Below, in pieces: positions 24,792 to 33,076 of a DNA stretch of 38,798 nucleotides. The translations under genes and the position numbers were made by a program. The notes below the pieces were generated by a model that saw only the letters and a list, made by a program, of their open reading frames with translations, searched no databases and was not told where the DNA came from. How positions within the stretch are numbered: the stretch's first letter is position 1; the number at the start of each line of letters is the position of its first letter. The stretch is from CAYMFD01 sp964389475 (GTDB taxonomy: Bacteria > Bacteroidota > Bacteroidia > Chitinophagales > Saprospiraceae): the NCBI GenBank assembly GCA_964389475.1, contig CAYMFD010000026.1, forward strand, positions 1 through 38,798. Reading direction: 5' to 3'.

Positions 24792-25537
24792 GCAGCCGAA
24801 TAGTCTAGGTCAGACTGCTGCATGATGAGTCGCGTACCACGGTCTATGAGCTTATCATTGGACAGTTGCATGTCGACCATCTTATTGTCTACTACTCGAC
24901 CTAGTCGTATCATGACCGTGGTGGTAATCATATTGAGGATGAGCTTCTGCGCCGTACCAGCCTTCATACGGGTACTGCCAGTCACTACCTCCGGGCCTAC
25001 CACACAAGATATGGGATAGGCGGCAGCGCTGGCTAGCGGACTATCTGGGTTGCAGGTTATGCAGCCTGTGCTCAATCCTGCTGATCGTGCCGCCTCGACA
25101 CCGCCGATTACATACGGCGTGGTACCTGATGCTGCTATGCCGACCACCACATCCTCCACCGTGACCTCGTGTTGCTGAAGATCCTGCCAGGCAGCCTCTC
25201 GACTATCCTCAGCGTGCTCGACGGCCTTGCGTATGGCAGCGTCTCCACCGGCGATAAGACCTACCACCCACTCATGCGGCACGCCAAATGTAGGCGGGCA
25301 CTCACTGGCGTCGAGTATGCCCAGCCGACCACTCGTACCAGCACCTATGTAGAATAGACGACCACCATTGCTCATCCGCTCATGGATAACCTCTACCAGA
25401 ACTTCTACCTGATCCATGCACGAGGCCACGGCCATAGGTACCGTCTGATCCTCCGTGTTAATAATGTCGAGGAGCTCTCTGCTAGTTTTTTGGTCTAGGT
25501 GGCGGTACTTGCTGTCTGATTCGGTAATCCTATTCAT
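24737..25537 (-). CDS. murQ: N-acetylmuramic acid 6-phosphate etherase
   Basis: The 266-aa SIS-domain enzyme cleaves the lactyl ether of MurNAc-6-phosphate to give GlcNAc-6-phosphate and D-lactate during cell-wall recycling. Visible features are the N-terminal TESDSKYRHLDQKTSRELLDIINTED, the sugar-phosphate motif FYIGAGTSGRLGILDASECPPTFG with the active-site Glu in DASE, GIAASGTTPYVIGG, and TGSTRMKAGTAQKLILNMITT. The usual length is about 300 aa, so the C-terminal helical part is shorter. The TAG stop (24737-24739) is real and is also present in the duplicated copy. The start overlaps the symporter stop by 8 nt. Confidence 0.95.
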   Translation of the reverse strand: MNRITESDSKYRHLDQKTSRELLDIINTEDQTVPMAVASCMDQVEVLVEVIHERMSNGGRLFYIGAGTSGRLGILDASECPPTFGVPHEWVVGLIAGGDAAIRKAVEHAEDSREAAWQDLQQHEVTVEDVVVGIAASGTTPYVIGGVEAARSAGLSTGCITCNPDSPLASAAAYPISCVVGPEVVTGSTRMKAGTAQKLILNMITTTVMIRLGRVVDNKMVDMQLSNDKLIDRGTRLIMQQSDLDYSAAQALLLETGSVRKALEAV

Positions 25538-27026
25538 CTATCTTTCTATGAGAAATCATCCACAGGCCTACGAAGGTCAATAGACCATTGAGGGCGATGA
25601 TGGTATGCCCAAAGGTAAATCCACCCAGCCAATCAGCACTCTGCGTATTGATCATATAACTGACCATCGGTGCGAGGAGGCAGACTAGCAGTGCATACCT
25701 GTCCTGGATCGTCCGCTTAGTAAACAGCCCAAAACTGTACAAGCCCAGCAAGGGGCCGTAGGTGTAGCCCGCCAGTGTAAATAAGTTGCCCAGCACTGCC
25801 GCCTTGTTGACGGCATCAAAGCCTACGATAATCAGGCACAGCAAGACCGAAAAGCCGATATGAACGTATATCCTGGTCCGGCGTTTGGCTGACTCTGGCT
25901 GCTGACTACCCGCCTTGTTAAAGCCCAGAAAGTCAACACAGAAACTAGTCGTCAAGCTCGTCAAGGCGCTATCGGCACTACTATATGCGGCCGCTATCAA
26001 GCCTAGTATAAATATGACGCCTACCATCGGTGGTAGGTGATCTAGTGCTATGGTCGGATGTAGTAAGTCTGACCGCTCAGGTATGGCGATCGACATCGTA
26101 TCGGCATACATATAGAGTAGTGCTCCTAGACCCACGAACAGTAGATTGGCAATGATAAGTATGACGCTAAAGGTGGCCATATTCTTCTGAGCATCCTTGA
26201 GTGATCGGCAGGTGAGGTTCTTCTGCATCATATCTTGATCCAGGCCCGTCATGACGATGGTGATCAAGGCGCCGCTGATAAATTGCTTCCAAAAATTATT
26301 GGCATCACTCCATCCACCATCAAAGAAGAACATCTGGCTGTAAGGACCTTCCTGAACGGTAGATATCAGGTCACCGATGCCAGAGATCTCCATCCGCTGA
26401 GCAATAAAGACGATGGTCAATACCACCGACAAGAGCATAAATACGGTCTGTAGTGTATCGGTAATGACGATGGTCTTGATACCGCCACTGAAGGTATAGA
26501 CCCAGATCAACGCTATGGTAACTGCGACCGTCAAAGGCATAGGTAGACCGAGTGGCCCCAGTACAAACTGTTGCAAGACTATGGCCACCAGCAGGAGCCT
26601 AAGCGAGGCGCCTAGCGTACGAGATAGCAAGAAGTAGAATGCACCGATCTTATAGCTCACAGGACCAAATCGCTGGCCTAGGTACTCGTATATGCTCACC
26701 AACTTGAGCCGATAATACAGTGGCAGCAGTACCGTCGCGATAACCAAGTAACCGAGCATATAGCCATAGACCATCTGCATATACGAAAATGCCATGTCCT
26801 TGCCACCAGCGCCTACGGTACCTGGCACAGATATAAAGGTCACGCCACTCAGCGAGGCGCCGATCATACCAAAGGCTACCAAGAACCAAGGGCTAGACTT
26901 GTCGGCCGTAAAGAAGGTGGCGTTACTAGCACCACGGCTAGTATATCGTGAGATCGCTAGCAGTACCAGAAAGTAGGCAGCAATGATGCCTAGCATCAGA
27001 TAGGGGGAGATACTATGTGTGTCCAC
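25530..27026 (-). CDS. Sodium:solute symporter (SSS/SLC5 family)
   Basis: The 498-aa integral membrane protein has about 13 helices. It contains SSS-family landmarks: MIGASLSGVTFISVPGTVGA near TM2, LVSIYEYLGQRFG before TM3-4, WVYTFSGGIKTIVITDTLQTV near TM5-6, and IAAAYSSADSALTSLTTSF in TM8, which supplies Na2-site hydroxyls. The start is GTG 27026, 2 nt after the upp stop. Its overlap with murQ suggests the substrate may be a MurNAc- or amino-sugar-like compound, but SSS proteins also carry sialic acid, sugars or amino acids. The substrate cannot be read from sequence. Confidence 0.92.
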   Translation of the reverse strand: MDTHSISPYLMLGIIAAYFLVLLAISRYTSRGASNATFFTADKSSPWFLVAFGMIGASLSGVTFISVPGTVGAGGKDMAFSYMQMVYGYMLGYLVIATVLLPLYYRLKLVSIYEYLGQRFGPVSYKIGAFYFLLSRTLGASLRLLLVAIVLQQFVLGPLGLPMPLTVAVTIALIWVYTFSGGIKTIVITDTLQTVFMLLSVVLTIVFIAQRMEISGIGDLISTVQEGPYSQMFFFDGGWSDANNFWKQFISGALITIVMTGLDQDMMQKNLTCRSLKDAQKNMATFSVILIIANLLFVGLGALLYMYADTMSIAIPERSDLLHPTIALDHLPPMVGVIFILGLIAAAYSSADSALTSLTTSFCVDFLGFNKAGSQQPESAKRRTRIYVHIGFSVLLCLIIVGFDAVNKAAVLGNLFTLAGYTYGPLLGLYSFGLFTKRTIQDRYALLVCLLAPMVSYMINTQSADWLGGFTFGHTIIALNGLLTFVGLWMISHRKIDE

Positions 27027-27028
27027 TG

Positions 27029-27679
27029 CTAGTCCTGGAGCTTGGGTCCGTACGCAAGGTCACCAGCATCTCCTAGTCCAGGCACGATGTAGGATTTGGC
27101 GGTGAGCTCATCATCCATGGCACCGGCCCATATCTCCACATTGTCATGGTACCTCGTCACGTGCTCTATACCTTGCGTACTAGATATGGCAGTTGCGATA
27201 TGGATCTTATCTGGTGTACCATGCTCGCTGATGGCCTCTATCGTCTTGCTGATAGATGCCCCAGTCGCTATCATAGGATCGCTTATGATCAGCACCTTAT
27301 CTGTGAGGTCTGGACATGTGACGTACTGTAGCTTGATCTCGAAGGTACCGTCCTTGTGGTGACTTCGATAAGCCGCTACGAAAGCGCTGTCTGCAAGATC
27401 TAGCATATGCAAGATGCCATTATGCATGGGTAGACCTGCCCGAAGGATGGTCAGTAGGACGATCTGATCTGTACTCTCTTGCACATCTGCCGTACCTAGT
27501 GGCGTCTGCACTGAGGTAGTGGCATAGTTAAGTGTCTTGCTGATCTCATAGGCCATGAGCATACCTAACCGCTCCAGCGTCTGCCTAAACAGGTGGCGAT
27601 CTCCCTGGCGATCTACGTCACGCAGCTGACCCACTAGATGGTTGATAATACTGTGGTGCTGAGAGAGGTCGTGTACCAT
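27029..27679 (-). CDS. upp: Uracil phosphoribosyltransferase
   Basis: The 216-aa enzyme makes UMP from uracil and PRPP in pyrimidine salvage. The PRPP-binding motif VLIISDPMIATGASI is at about residues 131-145. The flexible loop region LTILRAGLPMHNG and the uracil-binding C-terminus YIVPGLGDAGDLAYGPK are intact. It is the first gene of a minus-strand run with the symporter and murQ. A TATCTTAG sequence, two mismatches from the -7 consensus, lies upstream of the start; a promoter there is uncertain. Confidence 0.95.
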   Translation of the reverse strand: MVHDLSQHHSIINHLVGQLRDVDRQGDRHLFRQTLERLGMLMAYEISKTLNYATTSVQTPLGTADVQESTDQIVLLTILRAGLPMHNGILHMLDLADSAFVAAYRSHHKDGTFEIKLQYVTCPDLTDKVLIISDPMIATGASISKTIEAISEHGTPDKIHIATAISSTQGIEHVTRYHDNVEIWAGAMDDELTAKSYIVPGLGDAGDLAYGPKLQD

Positions 27680-27718
27680 GAATTGGGTTTTAAGTGAGAG
27701 CTCTTACTAAGATAGTAA

Positions 27719-28711
27719 CTACTCGCAGACCTTATCGACTAAGAAGCCGATGACAAAGTCCTGAAAATCGGTTCGCTCCTGCTCAAAGTCGTCCTCGATG
27801 TATATATCTACGTGTCCACCGCCTGCAACAGTCCATAGGCTATACTCAACACCTGTCTCCTCAAGGCGCGGCACCATGGCACCACTACCACTAAGTGTAA
27901 AGTCGATAGGTAGGCCTACATTGACCATACCCGTCTCATACGGTACTACTATATCCTCATCTCCGTGTACGGATACGACCCATGGCTCTCCTGCATCTAT
28001 CCAATCTAGAGCATACATACCGCCACTGAAACTAAGCACTCCTACCACTTCACTAGATACGTCAAGGTCATTGCTTGTGCCTTCGATACCACCATTGTTA
28101 GTGATAGCCGCCTGTACAGCTGCGTCAGCCATAGCTAGATCTTCTTCGTCAAAATATGCTGCCTGTAAAGAAGCAATGGCACCCGCCGACAAGCCTCCCA
28201 CGATTATATTATCAGGGTCTATACCATAGAGATTGTCCGTCAGGGCCTCGTTACGCATATACCGTACAGCTGCCTTGACGTCGTGCATGGCCTTGACCGC
28301 TGTATCTAGCAGGGCATCATTAGTAGGTAAGACCCCAGAAAACAAGCGGTAGTCAATGCTCGCCACCACATATCCGTGACTGGTGAAGTATCTCGCAAAA
28401 TCCTCCATCTGACTGCGGTCCCCTGTAATAAAGGCGCCACCAAAAGCCAAAATGATCAGCGGCCTGTCCGTCAGACTATCACCCACAGGCGTGTATATAT
28501 CCATGAGCAAGTCTTGAATACCTAATGCTAGCTCTCCCTCTCCGAACTTGACGGTTGTGACATTCTGACTAGTGAAGTCTGGCGATGTATACCTACCCAT
28601 CTCGCATGGAGTGGGTATAGGGTCTGGCTCAGGGTCCATCATGATAGGGTCGTCCTCACAGCTCGTTGCGAGGAAACTTACCATCAGTGCTAGGTAGATA
28701 TACTTTTTCAT
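27719..28711 (-). CDS. Alpha/beta-hydrolase (carboxylesterase-like) lipoprotein
   Basis: The 330-aa protein starts with a lipoprotein signal (MKKYIYLALMVSFLATSC) and an acidic, Pro-rich linker. The hydrolase domain follows: IILAFGGAFITGDRSQ as an oxyanion-hole segment (GG in place of HGGG), VVASIDYRLFSG, the nucleophile elbow GGLSAGA, an Asp in VSVHGDEDIVVPY and the catalytic-type His in VAGGGHVDIY. This resembles carboxylesterase/BD-FAE-like secreted esterases. The substrate is unknown. The gene follows nothing in operon order on its strand, starts divergently to the lipoprotein at 28931, and ends 40 nt before upp. Confidence 0.88.
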   Translation of the reverse strand: MKKYIYLALMVSFLATSCEDDPIMMDPEPDPIPTPCEMGRYTSPDFTSQNVTTVKFGEGELALGIQDLLMDIYTPVGDSLTDRPLIILAFGGAFITGDRSQMEDFARYFTSHGYVVASIDYRLFSGVLPTNDALLDTAVKAMHDVKAAVRYMRNEALTDNLYGIDPDNIIVGGLSAGAIASLQAAYFDEEDLAMADAAVQAAITNNGGIEGTSNDLDVSSEVVGVLSFSGGMYALDWIDAGEPWVVSVHGDEDIVVPYETGMVNVGLPIDFTLSGSGAMVPRLEETGVEYSLWTVAGGGHVDIYIEDDFEQERTDFQDFVIGFLVDKVCE

Positions 28712-28930
28712 AGATTTCTATTTGGTCACAAGGTACTATGATATCAATAACGTTGGAGATGGATAGTCGTTGTATTATTTACCATTGGTTTATGTTTGTC
28801 ATACCAGCCTAGGAAAGGCGACCAATAATGTGACCTGACCTAGTAACCCTAGCCGACATATTTCACACAAAAACGACTTATTACTTGCAAATATTGACGA
28901 TTAGTTTCTTCCAAAGAAAAAATTAATCGT

Positions 28931-30961
28931 ATGAAGTATTATTTAGCAATCACTACCACTATTGTAGCAATATTTTTTTCTGGTTGTCAAAAAGATTCTG
29001 ACATGCAGGAATTTCCACATAATAGAAATAGTGCTCTAGTACAAGAATACAACAGCCCGCAACCTGACTTACCAGTACTCTGGCCTGATAAAGTCAATGG
29101 GAGAACATCTGAGATAGTCATAGCTGCTCAACAGGCTGTACATTCCTCTTTGGATACAGACAACGAGCTTCAAGCCTTTATTGACAGAATAGGGCAGCCC
29201 AGTTGGGAATACCTACACGCTGGCGAGGTTTATCTGTTTCCGACATTTGGAGATAGTACGGTAGCCAAAGGCTGTATGGTTTATGACCCTTTACAAAATA
29301 TCGTACTCTACGATGCATCCATGACATATAGGCCTGAAGTTTTGTACCCTTTTGAAAACTACCTTGTAAATGAGTGCTATATTGAGAATCCAGCTCCAAC
29401 TAGTATCCTAGAAACAAGAGCGGATGATCAAGCAGACTGTGTAATCTACGCAGCAACACAGTCAACCATAACCTGGTACTCATTGTCATATCCCGGATAT
29501 GACGATACTGGTCTGGGTCTTAGTCGGGCAGTGGCGCACGATGTTTCAATGCCTGTACGTACTACAAGCGTGTTTTTCAGTACTAGTGGTTGTGACGGGG
29601 GCGGCGGCGGTACAACCACGAGCACTCCCACATTCGGTGGTGGTGGGTCTACTAGCAATGACGAACTACGCAGAGCATGCGCCAATAAAGATAACAATGG
29701 AACAGACTGTATGATTTGCATGAATTATGCGGGAGAAACTGCCAGTATTTATGGAGCCTTATTTAGTCCTGTCTTCGAAAGGTGTGGTTGTGACAGTGAC
29801 CAACCTCCCCGCATTAACGAGTTGATACAGTCATTCTTGCTTTTATCGGTAGAGGGCATAAGCGATTGTATCCTCTGTCGGAGAACACACATGGCTGGGA
29901 CCAACAATTTATGGTCATTAGCAGAAGAATATGCTGATGTCGAATTTGCCTGTATAGACGAAAATCCAATCGATCGTCTCAATGAGGTCGCCTGTGGTGA
30001 CGGTGGTCCTTACAGTCAAGATTATGGTGCCATCCAAGAGGTAGCAGCAGAGTTAGAGGCTGAAAAAAATCGAGGAAATTTTAAGAAAGGAGAGATAGAA
30101 GATTTTCTTACAAACTATGATTTCCCTTGTGATGATAGATCAGACGAAGAGATCAAAGCTGACCTTCTAGAACAAGCTTGCAATTATAAGCAAGATCACA
30201 TCGGCATCGATCGTTCATATGGTATGGAGTGGTTGGAGATGGCGATGGATGGGGTGGATAAGATAGTTATACCGAAGAACTTTGACGACGACTGCCCTTG
30301 CTTTGACTACCTTTATAAGAAGCTTTTAAAATCAGAAGAAGGCAATTGGCTATGCGATATTGTCAAAGGCGTGAAAAGCACCGAAAACTATACGATGACT
30401 ATCGATGTAGGTAATTACAGTAAGATCCAGCATCAGATACCACAAGGAGGAACTAATAGCTCCACATTAGTGATACCCCAATCATTATGTAATTTAGGTG
30501 CTACAGGGAATGCTCAACAAAAATTACAAGCTTCAGCAGAATTCATACATGAGTTTTTGCATGCGCATTTCTTCACATTATTAAATGATGCTATGCCAAA
30601 TGAAGGATTTACATTAGCTTTCGGTACTGAGACATGGTCCTCTCCAGAATGGGAGGCCCTGATACGGGCCAAATATTCCGTTCCCGACGGTACGCCACTA
30701 AATGGCAATCACCATGCGGACTTCTTTACTTTTCTAAAGGAAAGCATTATCGATGTATTGTGGCATATGAATGGTGAGCAGGGCGACCGAGATCACTATG
30801 AGTACTATGCACATATCATATTGAATACGCAGGATCTAGCAAAAGAAGGGTCGCCCTATGCACAAAGTCTAGGTCTACAGAATGAAGCAGGAGATATAAT
30901 TTTTAGCTTAAACAGTTATAAAAGTCAATGGGATGCATTAGAATTTAATCCTGGGTGCTGA
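28931..30961 (+). CDS. Large Cys-rich lipoprotein with an HExxH motif, unrecognised family
   Basis: The 676-aa protein begins MKYYLAITTTIVAIFFSGC, a lipoprotein signal. A Gly/Thr/Ser-rich hinge (about residues 221-243) separates an N-terminal half from a Cys-rich part with two DCxxC motifs (Cys260/263 and Cys313/316). A zinc-protease-like motif EFIHEFLHAHFF follows, with HEFLH at residues 540-544. A third zinc ligand cannot be assigned; Glu, His and Asp residues occur after it (for example NHHADFF about 55 residues later). I do not recognise the family. The region is strongly AT-rich, and Leu is often TTA or CTT instead of the CTA/CTG used by neighbours, which points to acquired DNA. Its stop overlaps the next start (TGATG). 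Confidence 0.75.
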   Translation: MKYYLAITTTIVAIFFSGCQKDSDMQEFPHNRNSALVQEYNSPQPDLPVLWPDKVNGRTSEIVIAAQQAVHSSLDTDNELQAFIDRIGQPSWEYLHAGEVYLFPTFGDSTVAKGCMVYDPLQNIVLYDASMTYRPEVLYPFENYLVNECYIENPAPTSILETRADDQADCVIYAATQSTITWYSLSYPGYDDTGLGLSRAVAHDVSMPVRTTSVFFSTSGCDGGGGGTTTSTPTFGGGGSTSNDELRRACANKDNNGTDCMICMNYAGETASIYGALFSPVFERCGCDSDQPPRINELIQSFLLLSVEGISDCILCRRTHMAGTNNLWSLAEEYADVEFACIDENPIDRLNEVACGDGGPYSQDYGAIQEVAAELEAEKNRGNFKKGEIEDFLTNYDFPCDDRSDEEIKADLLEQACNYKQDHIGIDRSYGMEWLEMAMDGVDKIVIPKNFDDDCPCFDYLYKKLLKSEEGNWLCDIVKGVKSTENYTMTIDVGNYSKIQHQIPQGGTNSSTLVIPQSLCNLGATGNAQQKLQASAEFIHEFLHAHFFTLLNDAMPNEGFTLAFGTETWSSPEWEALIRAKYSVPDGTPLNGNHHADFFTFLKESIIDVLWHMNGEQGDRDHYEYYAHIILNTQDLAKEGSPYAQSLGLQNEAGDIIFSLNSYKSQWDALEFNPGC

Positions 30962-31593
30962 TGATACAGTCATTTTTCAATAATGCAGCATTCGTGGCTA
31001 TACTATTGTTTTGGTCTTCTTGCCAAAGGCCTCAACTCCCTGTAGAACAATCCATGCTTGACGTAGAAGGTCTACAAAGTATATTTCAGTTCTTTGAAGA
31101 GGAGGGCTGGGGCTACAGCAGAGATTCTTACATAGCTGAGATGAGAGTTATAAACAGAAGCCTCGATGCTTACATGCTTTTAGCAATAGATTACGAGAAC
31201 AGTCTTACGTCTAAATACAACTTTAATCTGCCATTACCAGAAAATGTAAGTATTGACTACAACTACCTTATTAAACACTTGAAAGACACTATTCATGTGG
31301 TAAGTGTAGATTCTATCAATGGGTTAGCGGTACTTCCAATAGGTGAAAGCGGCAATGATAGACATTACGTTTTCTCACCATTATTAGCTACAACTTCCAA
31401 AGAGTATTTTGTAGTTGTAGCTCAACTACAAAAACCAAGAGACCCTTACCGATATCTATTTATTTTACATCGCAATAAATCAATTTTCAAAGTAATAGAC
31501 TACTATTTTGATGATGGACCTGTTAACTACGTGCCTCCAGAAGAAGACCTTCTAGAGCAAGAGTATCAGCGGTTGTACGGTCAAAACAAGTAA
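30961..31593 (+). CDS. Hypothetical lipoprotein, partner of the HEFLH lipoprotein
   Basis: The 210-aa protein starts MIQSFFNNAAFVAILLFWSSC, a lipoprotein signal with lipobox FWSSC. The mature part mixes helices and beta strands, is rich in Tyr, Phe and Asp, and has no Cys or recognised motif. The ATG at 30961 overlaps the upstream TGA, so translation is probably coupled; a GTG six bases earlier is also in frame. It shares the AT-rich composition of the upstream gene, and the two likely moved together. A role as accessory or immunity factor for the upstream protein is a guess based only on position. Confidence 0.7.
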   Translation: MIQSFFNNAAFVAILLFWSSCQRPQLPVEQSMLDVEGLQSIFQFFEEEGWGYSRDSYIAEMRVINRSLDAYMLLAIDYENSLTSKYNFNLPLPENVSIDYNYLIKHLKDTIHVVSVDSINGLAVLPIGESGNDRHYVFSPLLATTSKEYFVVVAQLQKPRDPYRYLFILHRNKSIFKVIDYYFDDGPVNYVPPEEDLLEQEYQRLYGQNK

Positions 31594-31650
31594 AGACAGG
31601 ATAAAAATGGTGCTAAACACCTCAATGAATATCTCTAGTACCATTCGCAG

Positions 31651-32865
31651 CTAACCAAGCTGCCCCGCCACAAAACCCGTTGTCCATGCAGACTGAAAGT
31701 TATAACCACCCGTAATCCCATCCACATCGAGTACCTCTCCAGCGAAGTATAGGCCAGGCACCACCTTACTCTCCAATGTCTTGTGGTTAATATCCTCTAG
31801 GGAGATACCTCCACACGTGACGAACTCCTCCTTAAATGTGGTCTTGCCATTGACTTGGTATCGATCCGCCACCAAGGTGGTCGTCAGTTTGTTGAGGCCT
31901 TTTTTACCCAGTTCATCCCAAGTCTTACTTGGCTGAAAGGCTGCCCGTTGGAGGAGATATTGCCATAGGCGGTTAGGTAGATCATATGGACGATAGCTGC
32001 TAAGCTGCTTGCGAGGGTGGTCCGTGACGATTTTCTGTAGCTCGCCACGTACTACATCATGGTTGACCTCGTGTACCCAGTTGACCACGGCTGTTGCCTG
32101 ATAATCAACGTCACTCAGCACCCTGGCCCCATAAGCAGATAACTTGAGTATAGCAGGACCACTCATACCCCAGTGGGTGACGAGGAGTGGGCCCTCGTGC
32201 CGTAGCCCGGTTGCCTCTATGCTGACTAGTGCTGGCTCGACGACGATACCCATGAGCTCGGTGATGGTCTCGGCTGGCATATTAAAGGTAAATAGCGATG
32301 GCACAGGCACCTCGATCTGGTGACCAAGGTCGGCTAACCACTGTAGCCCTGACAGCTTGGGGCTACCTCCCGTAGCGACGATGAGTTTATCAAAAATAAG
32401 TGGCGCTTTGTCTGCCTTGATAAAAGCTACTTCGAGACCCTCATCCGTTTTATTTATAGCCTTGGCACCATAACTCGTTTTGATCTTGACACCTAGTCGC
32501 TCCGCCTCGCTAATGAAGCAGTCGATGATGGTCTGTGACTGCTGGCTGCGGGGGAACACATGCTGGTCCTCCTGCACGACTAGCTGGACACCACGACTCT
32601 CTAACCACTCCATCATATCACCTGTGCTAAATCTAGGCAGGAGCTTCTTGAGCAGTTTACCACCTCTCGGATAAGCATCGCTAAGGGCTTTGATGGAGGT
32701 AGTGGCATTCGTGACATTGCACCGCCCGCCACCAGAGATCTTGACTTTGGACAGGAGCTTCTGCGACCGCTCAAGGATGGTTACCTCCGCCGTAGGATGC
32801 GCCTCTTTGGCCGCCAAGGCCGCAAAAAAGCCAGCCGCTCCGCCGCCTACTACGCCTACTCGCAT
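31651..32865 (-). CDS. HI0933/YhiN-family NAD(P)/FAD-dependent oxidoreductase
   Basis: The 404-aa flavoprotein opens with a Rossmann FAD motif VGVVGGGAAGFFAALAAKEA, has the family block SKVKISGGGRCNVTN, an internal IVATGGSPKLSG segment, the HWGMSGPAILKLSAYGAR block and the C-terminal FAD-site motif GLYFAGEVLDVDGITGGYNFQSAW. The family's reaction is unknown. I chose MRVGVV at 32865 (MYMRVG at 32871 also fits). The frame stays open upstream to 32955, but that stretch contains a TACCTTTG promoter box and adds residues unrelated to the family. It is divergent from the Fic gene. Confidence 0.93.
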   Translation of the reverse strand: MRVGVVGGGAAGFFAALAAKEAHPTAEVTILERSQKLLSKVKISGGGRCNVTNATTSIKALSDAYPRGGKLLKKLLPRFSTGDMMEWLESRGVQLVVQEDQHVFPRSQQSQTIIDCFISEAERLGVKIKTSYGAKAINKTDEGLEVAFIKADKAPLIFDKLIVATGGSPKLSGLQWLADLGHQIEVPVPSLFTFNMPAETITELMGIVVEPALVSIEATGLRHEGPLLVTHWGMSGPAILKLSAYGARVLSDVDYQATAVVNWVHEVNHDVVRGELQKIVTDHPRKQLSSYRPYDLPNRLWQYLLQRAAFQPSKTWDELGKKGLNKLTTTLVADRYQVNGKTTFKEEFVTCGGISLEDINHKTLESKVVPGLYFAGEVLDVDGITGGYNFQSAWTTGFVAGQLG

Positions 32866-32892
32866 ATACATCCTTCTCTGGTTATCATTGCG

Positions 32893-32900
32893 CAAAGGTA
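32893..32900 (-). promoter_or_regulatory. Bacteroidota -7 box (TACCTTTG)
   Basis: An exact TAnnTTTG match 21-27 nt upstream of the chosen starts of the HI0933-type gene. A TTG lies 15 nt upstream, slightly short of the usual spacing. Confidence 0.6.
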
Positions 32901-32976
32901 CGTGCCGAAAGGCCTCAAAACCCGCTGCACATGAATGAGATTTGACAAGACCCATTATTGAAAGGCCCTACTGAGT

Positions 32977-32989
32977 AGTTGTAACAACT
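32977..32989. repeat. Small perfect inverted repeat in the Fic/HI0933 divergent region
   Basis: AGTTGT and ACAACT arms around a single A. It lies about 65 nt upstream of the Fic -7 box and could be a regulator site, but a 6-bp arm can occur by chance. Confidence 0.35.
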
Positions 32990-33047
32990 GAAAACTCAAC
33001 CCAGGCCGCACCTATGGCAGATCCAGCCGTCTGACACGCCTTTTGCC

Positions 33048-33055
33048 TATCTTTG
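33048..33055 (+). promoter_or_regulatory. Bacteroidota -7 box (TATCTTTG) of the Fic gene
   Basis: An exact TAnnTTTG match 21 nt upstream of the chosen ATG of the Fic gene. Its last base is the first base of the 22-bp palindrome, so a protein on the palindrome would block RNA polymerase. It shows that a TTG start at 33053 is not the real start. Confidence 0.65.
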
Positions 33056-33076
33056 ATAGTATCATATGATACTATC
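33055..33076 (+). promoter_or_regulatory. Perfect 22-bp palindrome, candidate operator for fic autoregulation
   Basis: The half-site GATAGTATCAT is followed directly by its exact reverse complement, with no spacer. The palindrome begins on the last base of the -7 box and ends on the base before the ATG of the Fic gene, so it spans the presumed transcription start and the whole leader. The Fic protein carries a C-terminal winged-helix domain that could bind it. It could alternatively fold as a hairpin in the mRNA over the ribosome-binding region. Confidence 0.7.

Noticed and set aside
32866..32955. 30-residue N-terminal extension of the HI0933-type flavoprotein
   Set aside because: It contains the TACCTTTG promoter box and the family normally starts at the FAD Rossmann strand.
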